A DNA stretch of 64,000 nucleotides, from the NCBI GenBank assembly GCA_023212645.1, contig JALBYC010000007.1, positions 1-64,000 of the forward strand. Direction: 5' to 3'. Position numbers and translations under genes: made by a program. Source of the stretch: Farysia itapuensis (lineage: Eukaryota; Basidiomycota; Ustilaginomycetes; Ustilaginales; Ustilaginaceae). Positions within the stretch are counted from its first letter, which is position 1, and each line of letters starts with the position of its first letter. The notes under the pieces were generated by a model. It had not been told where the DNA came from and did not search any database. It saw nothing but the letters and a program-made list of their open reading frames with translations. Below are positions 56,030 through 64,000 of the stretch, piece by piece.

Positions 56030-57565
56030 TCAATTCTCTATGCGCTTGCGTTTGACGTCAATTTTGCGTGCATCCTTTCTACCCTGTTCGAAAGCACGAC
56101 TGTCCTTCTTGTAGGTGGATCTTGCTCTTTTCTTCAGCTTGAGACCGGAGTGCTGGTTAGCAAGGTAGTCGTCAGCGATCTTCTCAGCGTCTTGACGGAA
56201 GCGAATGAGCTGGCCCGAGGACTGCCACTGAACCTGGTCAGCGTCATCTTCAAGCTTGGGTTCGATCTTGGGTTTTATGTCGGGCGGTGTTGGCTTAATG
56301 TCGGGCAGTGTGTCGTCACCGGTGAGATCTATAATGGACTGTTCAGTTGCTTCGTCGAAATGGGGTTTGATGTCTTCACTGCCGGCAAAGGTGTCATGCC
56401 ACTGTTCTCCGTCGTCCGAGTCTACATCTGGCTGGTCAGCGTAGTCGAAACCTACTCCGCCAAATGGTTCTTCTGAAGTTGAGCGCTTATAGGCAAATGG
56501 CTTGACATCCTGATCTGGTTCTTCTTCTAGTTTGACATTCCTGTTGGGCTTGACATCTTCGGGAGGTTCATTTTTGATATCTAAGACAGGGTCACGGAGG
56601 CGATCTGTCTGTCTCTTTGTATCAAGAGCCTCCTGCTCTTCGGCCTGCTTTAACCGCTTGGCCTCGCTCTTGATGGCGATCTGGAGTTCTTCTTTCTTTT
56701 CCTTCTTGGCTAACGCGATAAGACCAGCTGCTACACCTTGACAGTAGCTGTTCTTGCCAGTCTTGCCAGAAATCTCTTTGCGCTCAGCTTTCTCTGTGGC
56801 CCATGTCAATACTTGATTGTGCACCATTTCAAAGGCGTAGGCTGCCGCGACTGTATTGAGGGCAAGACCGTAGAAAGTCCAACTGAGCTTTGTTCGGTTC
56901 TGGTAGGTCGTCGAGTAGGCCTTGACGTCGAAAAAGAGATTAATGGCAATGGCGACCTGGTTGACCCATGACTCGTTGCGTGGACCAGCCGCTGTTTGAG
57001 ATATGATTGCCACCTCTGAGATGCCTGCTCGCTGTTGGTTGGCTTCTGCATCCGAGCTTGCCAGCAAGTCGGCTTGAGTGAGGTTCTGGGACGACATGAG
57101 ACGAGTGGCTAGTCGTAGAGCCTGCCGCGCTTCTGCCTCGCCAGTGCCAGCATGCTTGGCTAGCGCCAATGACTTTTTGATTCGCGACAGGACGCCAGCA
57201 TCGACGTTGGCGAGCTTGGTCTCTGATTCAGAGACAGACTCGACCGCGTCGGTTGCAAGCGACAAGATTTTAGCTATAGCGTAGAGCTTTGCAAAAGGCT
57301 GCGAGGAAGAGTGCCTCTTTGCTCTGTATAGCGGGGTACCATCGTCGTCACTCTCGCTACTGTTAGGGGTATCATTTCGCTCGCGCTTGACCTGAGCGGC
57401 TTTGAGAGCAGGCCTGCGCCGAGCGCTCTCATCTGAATCCGAGTCGCAGAGGTCAATGATGTCTTCGACATAGGGCTGCCTTTGTGCGGTGCGACGTTTC
57501 GGTCTGACAGAACTGCTTTGACTGCCGCTACTACCATCACCATACCTGTCTTGCTGCTTGACCAT
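56030..57565 (-). CDS. DUF2786-domain protein with SUMO-interaction-like motifs
   Basis: This 511-residue protein has a DUF2786-type helical segment, [31 protein letters not shown], then a further conserved region ([36 protein letters not shown]). Two hydrophobic-acidic motifs resemble SUMO-interaction motifs: [13 protein letters not shown] (residues 36-39 core) and SIIDLTGDD (411-414). Several lysines fit the psi-K-x-E SUMO-attachment pattern (VKRE, IKNE, VKLE, IKSE). The C-terminus is Lys/Arg-rich. The frame is open above, but [11 protein letters not shown] at 57565 is the only plausible start in register. It is likely nuclear (inference). The start lies 155 bp from the divergent GUK1 start. 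Confidence 0.8.
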   Translation of the reverse strand: MVKQQDRYGDGSSGSQSSSVRPKRRTAQRQPYVEDIIDLCDSDSDESARRRPALKAAQVKRERNDTPNSSESDDDGTPLYRAKRHSSSQPFAKLYAIAKILSLATDAVESVSESETKLANVDAGVLSRIKKSLALAKHAGTGEAEARQALRLATRLMSSQNLTQADLLASSDAEANQQRAGISEVAIISQTAAGPRNESWVNQVAIAINLFFDVKAYSTTYQNRTKLSWTFYGLALNTVAAAYAFEMVHNQVLTWATEKAERKEISGKTGKNSYCQGVAAGLIALAKKEKKEELQIAIKSEAKRLKQAEEQEALDTKRQTDRLRDPVLDIKNEPPEDVKPNRNVKLEEEPDQDVKPFAYKRSTSEEPFGGVGFDYADQPDVDSDDGEQWHDTFAGSEDIKPHFDEATEQSIIDLTGDDTLPDIKPTPPDIKPKIEPKLEDDADQVQWQSSGQLIRFRQDAEKIADDYLANQHSGLKLKKRARSTYKKDSRAFEQGRKDARKIDVKRKRIEN

Positions 57566-57719
57566 GATTACGGCGAACAACAGATGCCGGAAAGTGTTGG
57601 TCTCGACTTTTTTTCTCAATTTTGAGGGGAAATTGAGCGCGATTCTTCGTTTTCCTTTTGCCTCGATGAGCATCCTGGTCAGAAGGGCGATCCATAGACC
57701 TTGCATTCTGACAGCCAGC

Positions 57720-58493
57720 ATGTCGACTTCCACCAACTGGGCTTCCACGCCGCCAATTCCGTCTGACAAGCGTCCGATCGTGCTTTCGGGTCCATCGGGC
57801 GTCGGCAAGAGCACTCTGCTCAAAAAGCTCTTTAGCGAATACCCCAACAGCTTTGGCTTCAGCGTCTCTCGTAAGTGTCCCTATCTACCCAGGTTTTAAT
57901 CCCTCCATACTGACTAGGAGACATGCATAGACACTACGCGAGATCCTCGGCCGGGCGAAGTGAGGGGACAGTCCTACCACTACGTCACGCACGGTGAATT
58001 CGAGGCTTTGGTCCAGCAGGGAGCGTTTCTAGAGCACGCCAAGTTTGGTGGAAACCGGTATGGCACCACCGCCAAAGCTGTGGCCGATGTCTCTACTGAC
58101 GGCGTCAAGGGCACAGATGGATCTACAAATGCCCGTCGTGCCGTGCTCGACATTGATGCTCAAGGCGTAAAATTGATCAAGGCAAACCACCCGAGTCTCA
58201 ACCCAATCTACATCTTCATCTCGCCGCCATCCTTTTCTACGCTTCGTGAGCGACTCACGGGCCGAGGGACTGAAACGGACGACTCAATCAAGAAGCGACT
58301 TGGCATGGCCGCCAGCGAAATGGCCTACGCGCGAGAAGCCAATGCACACGACTGGATCATTGTCAACGATGACCTTGACCGTGCATACGCTCTGCTCAAA
58401 GCGGCCATCAACGAAACACTCGAAAAGGGCAAAGACGACCGCATGCCGGCCAAAGAAGAAGAGGAAGAGACATGGGCATCCTCACAAGCCTGA
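57720..58493 (+). CDS. GUK1: Guanylate kinase
   Basis: This enzyme phosphorylates GMP to GDP in nucleotide metabolism. Two exons, 57720-57870 and 57931-58493, give 237 residues. The P-loop is [16 protein letters not shown], and the GMP-binding region has [11 protein letters not shown] just after the junction (gtaagt donor), [12 protein letters not shown] and [15 protein letters not shown]. The lid part has [14 protein letters not shown] and [13 protein letters not shown]. The C-terminal tail is an acidic extension. The chosen start gives [12 protein letters not shown]. An in-frame ATG at 57666 adds [18 protein letters not shown], which resembles a mitochondrial presequence. Confidence 0.93.
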
Positions 58494-58524
58494 TGGCCTC
58501 GAACTGAAATACAAACAGTGCTTG

Positions 58525-59214
58525 CTATGTACGCCATTGGCGGTCTGGGTCTGTGAGAGGGACATATCGAACGCCGCATACTTTGAGCTTGGTGACTGCT
58601 CCATCAGCCGCCTTGTCTACTTGGTAGATGTTCTGCAGTCCCGGCTGGTCTTCGACGGGAATGAACATGCGACCGGGCGAGTTGAGTTGGTCGATGAGCA
58701 TCTGTGGCACATCTGTCATGGCGGCAGCACCCACGTGAATAGCGTCAAATGGAGCCAGCTGCGCATAGCCTTTGCGCCCATCTGCACGTATATTGACGAC
58801 CTGTCCAGAGGCAAGTGCTTGTCCCAGCCCGTCCTGTTCCAAATTGGCGTTGGCTCGATCCACAAGCGCCTGCATGTGGTCGATGCCAACCACCTTCGAG
58901 CTGGCCTTTTGCGCAACCAGATGGTGGAATATAGCGAGCGTATACCCAGATCCAGAGCCAACGTCGAGGACTTTGGCCCCTGGTTGGAGAAAGGGGAGCA
59001 GGTTTTCGGCTGCATGTGCATGCATGTGGGGTGCAGAGATGGTTGCGCCGTAGCCAATCGACTGTGGCGAATCCTGGTACGGTTGCGTAGGGCAGTAATT
59101 AGCTCGATCGACACTCATCAGCGCCTGGAACACGCGTGGACTAGTGATAAGCGATGAGCTGCGCATGTTCATGACCAGCTCGGCATTGCTAGCTCCAGAC
59201 GACCGCCACGCCAT
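58525..59214 (-). CDS. Protein-L-isoaspartate O-methyltransferase
   Basis: This PCMT repair enzyme methylates isoaspartyl residues using S-adenosylmethionine. It has 229 residues. The substrate loop has PYQDSPQSIGYGATISAPHMHA with the conserved Ser. The SAM motif I is VLDVGSGSGYTLAIF, followed by VVGIDHM and HVGAAAMTDVPQMLIDQL. The open frame is six codons longer (GTG at 59232); the first ATG at 59214 (MAWRSSGAS) is the standard start of the family. Convergent with GUK1, 31 bp between stops. No intron seen. Confidence 0.94.
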   Translation of the reverse strand: MAWRSSGASNAELVMNMRSSSLITSPRVFQALMSVDRANYCPTQPYQDSPQSIGYGATISAPHMHAHAAENLLPFLQPGAKVLDVGSGSGYTLAIFHHLVAQKASSKVVGIDHMQALVDRANANLEQDGLGQALASGQVVNIRADGRKGYAQLAPFDAIHVGAAAMTDVPQMLIDQLNSPGRMFIPVEDQPGLQNIYQVDKAADGAVTKLKVCGVRYVPLTDPDRQWRT

Positions 59215-59319
59215 GATGATGAGTGGTGTCACAAGGTGTTGATGGTGTGGCCCTAGCTCACTCAGGGTCCACAGGGGAATAAACGGGACATTTAATGACC
59301 TCTATTTCCGCGTCAATTT

Positions 59320-60115
59320 TTATTTGCTCAGTACCTTGTCATACGAGGTGCCCTCTACAAGGTGACGAGTTCAGTCAGCATGATCAAACGGGAGTGCAAA
59401 GCGAGACGGTCAAGGACTTACTTATGGCGCCACCACCCAGACTTCGACGAACATTGCTTGCGAATACGGCGCGGTCTTTGCGCAGATCTTCGGCTGCCTC
59501 CTTATTTAATGGGTCATCCGCGTTGGGCTCCAAGAACAGGTACTGCAGGCCGACCATGACCGAGTTGAGATTGAGCACAGGCTTCCAGTCTTCTCGCAAG
59601 ATGTTCAGGCAGACATTGCCTTCCAGATCCACATTTGGGTGGTAGATCTGCAGGATCGTGTGAATCAGCATGCAGCTCCCAGCTTTGCCAGTTGGGGGTC
59701 AGGCCCCTGCTCACCTTTTGCGTGCATTTGACCTTGGGAGGCTCGTGTGGGTAGTTGTTGTTTATGGCAAATGTGAACTTGAAGGATCCAGTCTTGTACA
59801 TGCCTATGTGTTGATAACACTGTCAGTCCATAATCTCACTGTGGCATAGAGCGGATGACGAACCTTCATCTGGCTCGATGGTGAGCGTAAAGTTGAGCAC
59901 GTCGGCCGGGTCTGGAAAGTCGGTCTTCATCGTCTTGGGCAGTTCGAGTTCAGTCAGGTCCTTTTGTACTCGCAGCTGGGCTGGTGACGTCTTTGGGCCC
60001 TTCTTCTTCTTGGCCGACTCCTCCTCCTTCTTCATCGACCAGATCTGTGGCACAAATAGCCTGTGTCAGCTTGGTAGCTACAGCATGTCAAACCCGTGGC
60101 TCTTACCTTGATCAT
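59320..60115 (-). CDS. UBC12: NEDD8-conjugating enzyme Ubc12
   Basis: This E2 enzyme transfers NEDD8/Rub1 to cullins. Five exons: 60115-60107 (just ATG ATC AAG), 60044-59864, 59803-59715, 59647-59422 and 59354-59320. All have GT...AG ends and consistent phases, giving 179 residues. The N-terminus is [13 protein letters not shown], with the short MIKxx segment that docks the NEDD8 E1. The core has [22 protein letters not shown] and [19 protein letters not shown] with the catalytic Cys. The C-terminus has [21 protein letters not shown]. The final exon splits the codon ATA A|AG. Each exon read alone is too short to be conspicuous. Confidence 0.94.
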
Positions 60116-60241
60116 GTTGACGGGCGGGGTTCTCTGTGCAATATGCGAGTGGCAATGGGAGAGATTGGCAGTCGGTGATTCACAAAATGTCAACTTCGTG
60201 TGGGTGCATAACCGATCTGACATTTCACCACCACCTTCACC

Positions 60242-61794
60242 ATGCAGCATGACACGGACCAGATCAGTCTGTTGACGCTTAATGTCTGGGGTCTCAACAT
60301 CATCTCCAAGCAGAGAGTGCCGAGGATCAAGGCAATATGTGCTCAGCTGCTGTCTGGGACCGCATACGACTTCGTTTGCCTGCAAGAATTGTGGTATGAG
60401 TCAAAGGATTGGCGCTTCCTCAAACAAGCTCTCGTCTCGCGCTATCCGCACGCCAAATTCTTCTACTCGGGCGCATTCGGCTCTGGTCTAGCTGTTCTAT
60501 CACGCTGGCCGATTGAAGAGACTCGAACGCATCCCTACTCCCTCAATGGTCTGCCTCTGCATGTACACCACGGCGACTGGTTCGTCGGGAAAGCGTGCGG
60601 CAGCATCACTGTTCGTCATCCACGGCTAGGACTGCTGGATGTGTGGAATACCCACTTTGTCGCAGCTGGAGGGGAAGATGGAGCTGAAAGCTTGCGCGCG
60701 CACCGCATCACTCAAGCGTACGAACTGGCGACCAATGCTCGCAACAGCGCCATTCGAGGTCGCCATGTGATTTGCGTGGGTGACCTCAACTCCACTCCCC
60801 CCTCGCTGTGCATCGCACTTCTCAAAAACATTGGTGGACTGTACGATAGCTTTGTCGACTCGCATCCCAATCTGGACCCTTTGGCCACCTCACTGCCGCC
60901 TTTGTCAGGTAGCATACTCGGCAGCAGACCTGATCCGGAACGGGCCATCGCCGAGTTGGGCGTGACTTGTGACTCGCCCATCAACACTTGGACCCACGGC
61001 AAACCGCTCGACGAACGAGCCACCAAGGGGGCGGGGAAAAGACTGGACTACATCTTCTACCGTGGTCCAGCTCCTTCTCTGTCGCGCCAAAGCAGCGATG
61101 CGCAGCTGGCATACGCGCCCGAACGCTCTTCTGCTTCGACTCGCGGACGACTCGTCTGCACGACGTCCACAGTCGCATTCACAGAAATGCCGCCAAACCT
61201 ATCCTGCTCCTACTCGGACCACTTTGGCGTTCAATCCACTTTCCGCATCTTGGACGTCAACGCTAGAAATAATGATGCCAGTGACGCCGAGCCTGAAGTC
61301 CACCACGCTCAAACGCTGACAAAAGCTCTCCACGCGCTGGCCGGGGGCTTTGTCCGTGCCCGCGCTACACAGCAGTCTCACTACTATGCTTTCGCAACGG
61401 CCCTCGCTTTGGCAATCGCTCTCATCATCGCAAGTATTTTCCAGCCATTGGGCGGGGTGAACCCCGTTTTCGTCCTGCTCGGTGTCGTTGCCGGCTGGGC
61501 GGGGACGACAATGCTCTACAGCGCACTCGTCTGGGGCGAGTGGGAACAACGTAAGTACCTGAGACTCTAGCTCTTTTTGTGTCACAAGTATAACTGACCT
61601 TGCCATTCTCTCCGCTGGAAACAGGAACTCTGCGGACCGTGATAGAAATGATGCAAATGGAGCTGGACCACGTCGAGAAACAATCCTCCAGCAGCAGCCG
61701 GCAGTACCCGCCGTCCACAGCGCCAGACGGAGGAGCGCTACCACCACACGAGGGGCAAGAACCCACCGCAGTGAGAGAAGGTACGCTCTTCTGA
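60242..61794 (+). CDS. ISC1: Isc1-like inositol phosphosphingolipid phospholipase C
   Basis: This enzyme of the neutral sphingomyelinase family releases ceramide from inositol phosphosphingolipids. Two exons: 60242-61550 and 61625-61794 (gtaagt donor, aaacag acceptor), giving 492 residues. The endonuclease/exonuclease/phosphatase fold shows LLTLNVWGLN, CLQELWYESKDW, GSGLAVLSRWPI, WNTHFVAAGG, VGDLNSTP and SYSDHFGVQ with the catalytic His. Two C-terminal membrane helices follow (ATALALAIALIIASIF; VFVLLGVVAGWAGTTML), as in yeast Isc1. The second exon continues a soluble helical tail (RTVIEMMQMELDHVEKQ). Only 126 bp separate this start from that of UBC12. Confidence 0.92.
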
Positions 61795-61936
61795 ACGTGC
61801 TATCCGGCTTCGTCATCTAGCTGAGCCTCCTCTTCTCCTCACCAATTCGCGCATCTACACTGCAAACTAGACCAGCACATACAATTATAGATTGGCTACA
61901 TACGTTTATGACCACAGCGATTGCATCCTGAGAGAT

Positions 61937-64000
61937 CTAGGTGGTGAGGGAATTTGGGTTTCGTGCAGCAGTAGGTGTGGATATCTCCTGGGCGGGCACG
62001 GAGTCTGCATTGCCGAGGCTAGTGTGTAGGTTGGGTAGACGTGCGCCTTTGGACATCCACCCGGACTGCATTGCGCTCCTGACGCTGGACCCTGTTGAAG
62101 ATTGAGCGGTGGCAGCTGACGTTCTTGCAGTCGAGGCGGACGGTCCCATGCGTGACATCGGTCGGGTAAAAGTGTCCAGTGAAGCATTCTTGTGCATCAC
62201 CGTGACACGATCCGGTCCAAAGCGGACAGAGATTGGGATTTCGCCGCCCACATCGACAGACATGACCGGTTGCAAGACTGCCACTTCCGATCGTGGCAGG
62301 GCTGGATGACGCACCGTGTCTTCCGACATGGACGGTCGGTCTATGCCCATGCTCATCCTGCGTGCGTTGGCTGACCCGTGTTTGTCACCCAGCGAATAGG
62401 TTGAACCCAGCGCGAGCGAGCTTCGTCGGAACCCGCTGCCAGTCCCGCCCATGCCTCCACCGTACGGCGCGTGCGTCTTGGGCCTCTTCAGCGCAGCACT
62501 GGAAAAATCCCACAGAATCAGCTTACAGTCTTCGCCGACCGACGCAAAGCGGTACGTCCTGTCTTCCGTCGACCAGCGCCACGGATCCCAGGCAAGACCG
62601 GAAACGAAAGATGTATGCCCCTGACAGCGCGCGACAATTCGGCCTTCGCGTGGCGCCCACACCGTCACTAAATCATCCTGCCCACCTGTCAGCACAAATT
62701 TCCCGTCGGGAGACCAGACGACGTTGTTCAGCCCACCAAAATACGACTCGTACGTGTCGAGTAGTCGCTCCGAGTTGATATCGGCAATGCGCAAAATTCC
62801 GTCCTCGGCGACGATGGCCAGGTGAGAAAAGTCGGGTGAGAAGGCGAAATCCGTGATGCGGGTCTGCGAACAGACCCAGTGAGAAACGGGATTGAGCCGC
62901 GCCCAGGGCGTTTCTTTGCCTTTGCCAGACATGCCGTTGCAGACAGTGCTTGCAGCTACGGCAGCTGCAGCTGCTGCTTCTTGGTACTGTCGCGAGGAAT
63001 CAGCGGGCAGACCGGAGGCGATCGGTGGCGCGCCCGGCTTAGTAACAACCAAGAGCGGGTCTTTGTCCGACCGTGCCGGTCCGTTTGCCCTGCGCTCCGA
63101 CAGCACACCCGGGGCGAGCGGCTTGGGAGGAGCGCGGGAGGAGGCGCTTTCGGTGCTGGCGGATGTATTGGTGTCCGCAGTGTGGTTTGTGGTGACGGTC
63201 GAGTCGGTTGCTGTGCGATGGCCCATTTGAGGTCGAGAAGTTTGCTGGTCAGTGGACCCCGCTGCTGATTGCACAGGTGGCGGTGAAGCTCCGGAAGATG
63301 GCCCGGCATCCAAAGCATCCCAGATGGCGGGTGCAAAGTCGGTCGAATCCTCGCGATCCCGATCGTAAATGATGAGTGTGCCATCGGCGTGCGCTGCCAT
63401 GAAGAGGTTTTCGCTACCGGGCAACCACCTCACCTGGGTCACGGCCGAGCTCGAGATACACCCACCTTTGTTGATACGCGAGTACTTGGATGCAATGGGG
63501 TCCAGCCAGATCAGATCGCCAGTGACAAAACCAATCACAATGTCCAGACGGTCGTGAGCTCGCGTGAACTGGTTCACATCATGCGACGTCGGCGAAGCGC
63601 TAAAGGTAATACGCGCAAGCGACTCTTTGGTCTTGCCATTCGTGTCGGCCAGCCAGAAAAAGGAGCGCGCGTTGCTCATGAATGTGAAATGGTCCGTATC
63701 TGTGCGCGAGGCCAGGATCTTGGTGAGGTCCGGGTGCGTCATCATTCTATTGACAAAGTTGCTCGAGGTGTTTTTGAGGTTGTTTTTGGGACGGGATGGT
63801 TTGGAGCTCAACTTGCCCATACTCTCTCCCAGGCCAGAGAAGCCCATTCCGGGCCCACCGATACCGGCAATGCCAGCAGCGTGTCCTGTAACGCCGGCTG
63901 CCAGTCCACCGGTGAGACTGTTGGCCGGTGCGTCGATTCCTTGAGCTGCCAGCGGCGATTCTAGCATTCTGGTGTTGTGTGCCGCAAAGTCGGAAGATCC
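61937..64000 (-). CDS. CreC/WDR20-like WD40 protein, 5' end beyond the window
   Basis: This is a WD40-repeat partner of a deubiquitinase. In Aspergillus CreC binds CreB in carbon catabolite repression; WDR20 binds USP12/46. Family landmarks are VNRMMTHPDLTKIL, FFWLADTNGKTKE, DIVIGFVTGDLIWLDPI, KYSRINKGG, VTQVRWLPGSENLFMAAHADGTLIIYD and, after a Ser/Ala-rich insert, ITDFAFSPDFSHLAIVAEDGILRI and LAWDPWRW. The first visible ATG is at 63967. The frame stays open without a stop for 11 more codons to the window edge (GSSDFAAHNTR), so the true start may be off the right end. The protein is at least 676 residues from that Met. Confidence 0.88.
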   Translation of the reverse strand, partial: GSSDFAAHNTRMLESPLAAQGIDAPANSLTGGLAAGVTGHAAGIAGIGGPGMGFSGLGESMGKLSSKPSRPKNNLKNTSSNFVNRMMTHPDLTKILASRTDTDHFTFMSNARSFFWLADTNGKTKESLARITFSASPTSHDVNQFTRAHDRLDIVIGFVTGDLIWLDPIASKYSRINKGGCISSSAVTQVRWLPGSENLFMAAHADGTLIIYDRDREDSTDFAPAIWDALDAGPSSGASPPPVQSAAGSTDQQTSRPQMGHRTATDSTVTTNHTADTNTSASTESASSRAPPKPLAPGVLSERRANGPARSDKDPLLVVTKPGAPPIASGLPADSSRQYQEAAAAAAVAASTVCNGMSGKGKETPWARLNPVSHWVCSQTRITDFAFSPDFSHLAIVAEDGILRIADINSERLLDTYESYFGGLNNVVWSPDGKFVLTGGQDDLVTVWAPREGRIVARCQGHTSFVSGLAWDPWRWSTEDRTYRFASVGEDCKLILWDFSSAALKRPKTHAPYGGGMGGTGSGFRRSSLALGSTYSLGDKHGSANARRMSMGIDRPSMSEDTVRHPALPRSEVAVLQPVMSVDVGGEIPISVRFGPDRVTVMHKNASLDTFTRPMSRMGPSASTARTSAATAQSSTGSSVRSAMQSGWMSKGARLPNLHTSLGNADSVPAQEISTPTAARNPNSLTT

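Noticed and set aside
58440..58520. Peroxisomal targeting by readthrough of the GUK1 stop codon
   Set aside because: The stop context is TGA TGG rather than the TGA CTA readthrough motif, and no PTS1 tripeptide appears soon after it.
58246..59157. 303-codon plus-strand open frame over GUK1 and PCMT
   Set aside because: It runs out of frame through the end of GUK1 and antisense to PCMT, both of which are certain genes.
61199..61816. 205-codon minus-strand open frame
   Set aside because: It is antisense to the ISC1 membrane-helix region and its second exon; no independent features.
1..64000. CRISPR arrays, operons and bacterial-style features
   Set aside because: The window is eukaryotic (spliced genes, spliceosomal and nuclear-pore proteins); no regularly spaced repeats were seen.

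Overview
The window is nuclear DNA of a basidiomycete fungus, most likely a smut of the Ustilaginales. The genes are dense, with few short introns (about 60-110 nt, GT...AG). The core proteins (Snu114, exportin 1, Pho81-like, Nup133, Gid7/WDR26, CreC-like) have fungal domain architectures. Short secreted proteins without known domains sit beside transposon-derived genes, as is common in smut effector loci. The species assignment is inference from style and content; no search was run.

Layout. 1-44315 is an ordinary housekeeping block: ERV14 (-), TSR4 (+), a GPH/SLC45-type sugar transporter (-), SNU114 (+), GRX5 (-), a Gcn4/Cpc1-like bZIP factor (-), a secreted fasciclin protein (-), a type-B carboxylesterase (-), a GEN1/Yen1 nuclease (+), an alpha/beta hydrolase (-), an LLP/DUF2423 protein (+), a PHO81-like SPX-ankyrin regulator (-), XPO1/CRM1 (+), GOS1 (-), a C2H2 plus fungal_trans factor (+), a GID7/WDR26-like protein (+) and NUP133 (+). 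44402-55995 is an accessory island with four small secreted-protein genes, two paralogous Copia-derived protease/integrase genes, a Tnp2-like (CACTA type) transposase and decayed zinc-finger-like exons. 56030-64000 returns to core genes: a DUF2786 protein (-), GUK1 (+), PCMT (-), UBC12 (-), ISC1 (+) and a CreC/WDR20-like WD40 protein (-) that runs off the right edge.

The most interesting part is the island. The two Copia-derived ORFs are intact and start and stop at equivalent places. They carry no reverse transcriptase or RNase H. Both have lost the protease aspartate and at least two of the three integrase catalytic residues, but both keep the HHCC zinc-binding module, which one copy has duplicated in tandem. 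This looks like exaptation, a gene family with non-enzymatic DNA- or protein-binding roles, rather than a live element. Around it lie four short ORFs with clear signal peptides and no recognisable domains, which are effector candidates.

Many exon structures were worked out by hand from splice consensus, frame phase and family alignment (ERV14, TSR4, GRX5, GOS1, secreted proteins A, C and D, GUK1, UBC12, ISC1). Several genes have no in-frame ATG where the frame opens (the bZIP factor, the Gid7-like protein), and their 5' ends are unresolved.
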